Shown here: one piece after another, positions 62,317 through 64,000 of the stretch
How the letters are laid out: every line of letters begins with the position of its first letter
Position numbering within the stretch: the first letter of the stretch is position 1
NCBI RefSeq assembly: GCF_900091515.1
Contig: NZ_LT607410.1
Location: 5,332,001 to 5,396,000, forward strand
Reading direction: 5' to 3'
From: Micromonospora purpureochromogenes
GTDB taxonomy: Bacteria; Actinomycetota; Actinomycetes; Mycobacteriales; Micromonosporaceae
Length of the DNA stretch: 64,000 nucleotides
The notes under the pieces: model-generated
Seen by the model: only the letters and a program-made list of their open reading frames with translations
Told to the model about the DNA's origin: nothing
The model's database searches: none
Position numbers and translations under genes: made by a program

Positions 62317-64000
62317 ATGACCGACGACCTGCTCGACGGCCCGGGCCAGCCGGTCGGCCGGGTGCTCGGCACCACCGACGCCACCCCGCTGCAGTTCTGG
62401 ACCGCCGTCTCCCCCGACAGCTACCTCCAGCTCGACGACGTGGTGGTCACCCGGCGTGAGCTGCCCGACCGGGAGCCGGTCACCATCGCCGGGGTGGTCA
62501 CCCAGGTCCGCGCCCGACACGAGGGCGCCCAGTTCGACTCGGACGTCTTCGCCATCGCCGACGGCACCCTCCCCGCCCAGGTGCAGGAGGCCGCCGAGAT
62601 CACCACGACCCGGGTCGACCCGGAGTTCTACGTGCCGCCCGCGCCGGGCGCGGCGGTCTACCGGGCCGAGGGCGACGCCCGGGCGCGGGCGCTGCACTTC
62701 GACCGGATGGAGCGGCGCATCCCGATGGGCATGGGCCGCGACGGCGTCCCGGTCTACCTGAACGCCGACTTCCTCGACGGCAGCCGGGGCGCGCACGTCT
62801 CCATCTCCGGCATCTCCGGCGTGGCCACCAAGACCAGCTTCGCCACCTTCCTGCTCTACTCGGTCTTCCGCTCCGGGGTGCTCGGCGGCGACGCGGTCAA
62901 CGCCAAGGCGCTGATCTTCAACGTCAAGGGCGAGGACCTGCTCTTCCTCGACCACCCCAACGCCCGGCTCGACGACCCGACCCGGGCCGCGTACGCGAAG
63001 CTCGGGCTGGACGCCGGCGCCTTCCCCGACGTGCGGGTCTACGCCCCGCCCCGGGTCGGCGACTCCGCCGGCACGCCGGACGTGAGCAGCCGGCTCACCG
63101 GCGTGGACAGCTTCTACTGGACGCTGAGCGAGTTCTGCGCCGACCGGCTCCTGCCGTACGTCTTCGCCGACGCCGACGACGAGCGCCAGCAGTACACGAT
63201 GGTGGTCCACTCGGTCGCCGCCCACCTGGCCCGGTACGCCCAGCCCGCCGACGGCGGGGTGAGCATCGACGGGGTCCGGCTGGGCTCGTACGCCGACCTG
63301 GTCGACCACATCGTCGAGCAGCTCAACGACGACGAGACCCGCGGCGACTGGGCGGGCAGCGCGGTCGGCCTCGGCACGGTCAACGCCTTCGCCCGCCGGC
63401 TGATCGGCAGCAAGAAGGACCTGGGCCGGCTGATCCGGGGCGACCTGGCCACCCGCCGCCCGCACAGCATCAACACCGCCGAGAGCGCCCAGGTCACCGT
63501 GGTCGACCTGCACAACCTGCCGGACCGCGCGCAGCGCTTCGTGGTGGGTGTGACGCTCAAGAGCGAGTTCGAGCGCAAGGAGAAGTCCGGCACCGCCAAG
63601 CCGCTGCTCTTCGTCGTCCTCGACGAGCTCAACAAGTACGCCCCGCGCGAGGGCTCCTCCCCGATCAAGGAGGTGCTGCTCGACATCGCCGAGCGGGGCC
63701 GCTCGCTCGGGGTGATCCTGATCGGCGCGCAGCAGACGGCGAGCGAGGTGGAGCGGCGGATCGTCACCAACTCGGCGATCCGGGTGGTCGGCCGGCTCGA
63801 CCCGGCCGAGGCGTCCCGCCCCGAGTACGGCTTCCTCCCGCCGGCCCAGCGCCAGCGGGCGCTGCTGGCCAAGCCGGGCACCATGTTCGTCAACCAGCCC
63901 GACATCCCGGTCCCGCTCTGCCTGGAGTTCCCCTTCCCGGCCTGGGCGACCCGGGTCTCCGAGGCGGGCCGGCCGCCCTCGCAGACGCTGCGCTCGATCA
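62317..64000 (+). CDS. HerA-like ATP-binding protein (partial)
   Basis: The gene runs off the right edge; 561 residues are visible. It has a HerA-type barrel at the N-terminus (about 1-150, LQLDDVVVTRRELPDREPVTI), a Walker A-like GISGVATKTSFATFLLYS near residue 170, and a Walker B LLFVVLDELNKYAPREGSS at about 430. The Arg-finger-like GAQQTASEVERRI follows. HerA ATPases move along DNA and usually pair with a NurA nuclease; no such gene is visible to the left, and one may lie beyond the window. GGAG lies 7 nt before the ATG at 62317. No membrane segment is seen. Confidence 0.88.
   Translation, partial: MTDDLLDGPGQPVGRVLGTTDATPLQFWTAVSPDSYLQLDDVVVTRRELPDREPVTIAGVVTQVRARHEGAQFDSDVFAIADGTLPAQVQEAAEITTTRVDPEFYVPPAPGAAVYRAEGDARARALHFDRMERRIPMGMGRDGVPVYLNADFLDGSRGAHVSISGISGVATKTSFATFLLYSVFRSGVLGGDAVNAKALIFNVKGEDLLFLDHPNARLDDPTRAAYAKLGLDAGAFPDVRVYAPPRVGDSAGTPDVSSRLTGVDSFYWTLSEFCADRLLPYVFADADDERQQYTMVVHSVAAHLARYAQPADGGVSIDGVRLGSYADLVDHIVEQLNDDETRGDWAGSAVGLGTVNAFARRLIGSKKDLGRLIRGDLATRRPHSINTAESAQVTVVDLHNLPDRAQRFVVGVTLKSEFERKEKSGTAKPLLFVVLDELNKYAPREGSSPIKEVLLDIAERGRSLGVILIGAQQTASEVERRIVTNSAIRVVGRLDPAEASRPEYGFLPPAQRQRALLAKPGTMFVNQPDIPVPLCLEFPFPAWATRVSEAGRPPSQTLRSI

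Overview
The window is 64 kb of very GC-rich, gene-dense chromosome from a filamentous actinomycete. Strong G/C bias at third codon positions, many GTG starts, ATGA/GTGA overlaps and the mix of families (SigE-type sigma factor, DUF6458 protein, TIGR03086 protein, BsaP, ACT-GNAT acetyltransferase, LPXTG surface protein) point to Micromonosporaceae, most likely Micromonospora. This is inferred from gene content; no 16S rRNA gene is present. The DNA looks like ordinary chromosome: no transposase, integrase, phage gene or CRISPR array was seen.

Layout. 1-6.4 kb (minus strand): a SigE-family sigma factor with a coupled membrane protein, an endonuclease/exonuclease/phosphatase protein coupled to a double PAP2 phosphatase, a YihY protein and a lipid kinase. 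6.5-7.4 kb: a two-gene HTH + double Clp_N module with two operator palindromes on a leaderless promoter. 7.5-10.3 kb: VOC protein, PP2C phosphatase, and a TetR-SDR pair with a clear operator. 10.4-19.6 kb: a DosR/DevR-type dormancy cluster (three universal stress domain regions in two genes, phosphoketolase, two Acg-type nitroreductases, a DevS-like GAF-GAF kinase and a DevR orthologue), with three DevR boxes. 19.7-23.4 kb: an epimerase-like protein, a small secreted lysozyme-like protein, unusual palindromes and five tRNA genes in two related arrays (Gly-Cys-Val and Gly-Val). 23.6-32.4 kb: TetR regulator, TIGR03086 protein, AlkB alkane hydroxylase, M36 metalloprotease, secreted protein, methyltransferase and P450. 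33-37 kb: ABC transporter and NarL-type two-component system whose kinase carries an unusual C-terminal membrane extension. 37-40.8 kb: biotin genes bioD-bioF diverging from bioB-bsaP, then GNAT. 40.9-50.1 kb: MFS transporter, GlxA-type regulator, LPXTG protein, aldehyde dehydrogenase, VOC protein, ACT-GNAT and ACT proteins, and an ACAD10-like kinase. 50.5-56.5 kb: a beta-glucoside (probably cello-oligosaccharide) uptake operon with a LacI repressor and two 14-bp operators. 56.5-64 kb: pRiA4b ORF-3-like protein, a 39-residue Cys-rich protein coupled to a RibD-type reductase, M4 protease, membrane proteins, and the start of a HerA-like ATPase.

How it works together. The best-supported system is the DevR/DevS cluster: DevR keeps residues D54, K104, K179, K182 and N183 of the M. 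tuberculosis protein at identical positions, DevS keeps a His at the haem-ligand position 149, and three sites of the form GGGAC-N4-GGCCC face devR itself, a nitroreductase and phosphoketolase. This suggests a low-oxygen or redox response that couples stress proteins to carbon rerouting through phosphoketolase. A second theme is transcript architecture: about 18 genes have a -10-like hexamer ending 6-7 nt before the start codon and no ribosome binding site, so they are probably leaderless.
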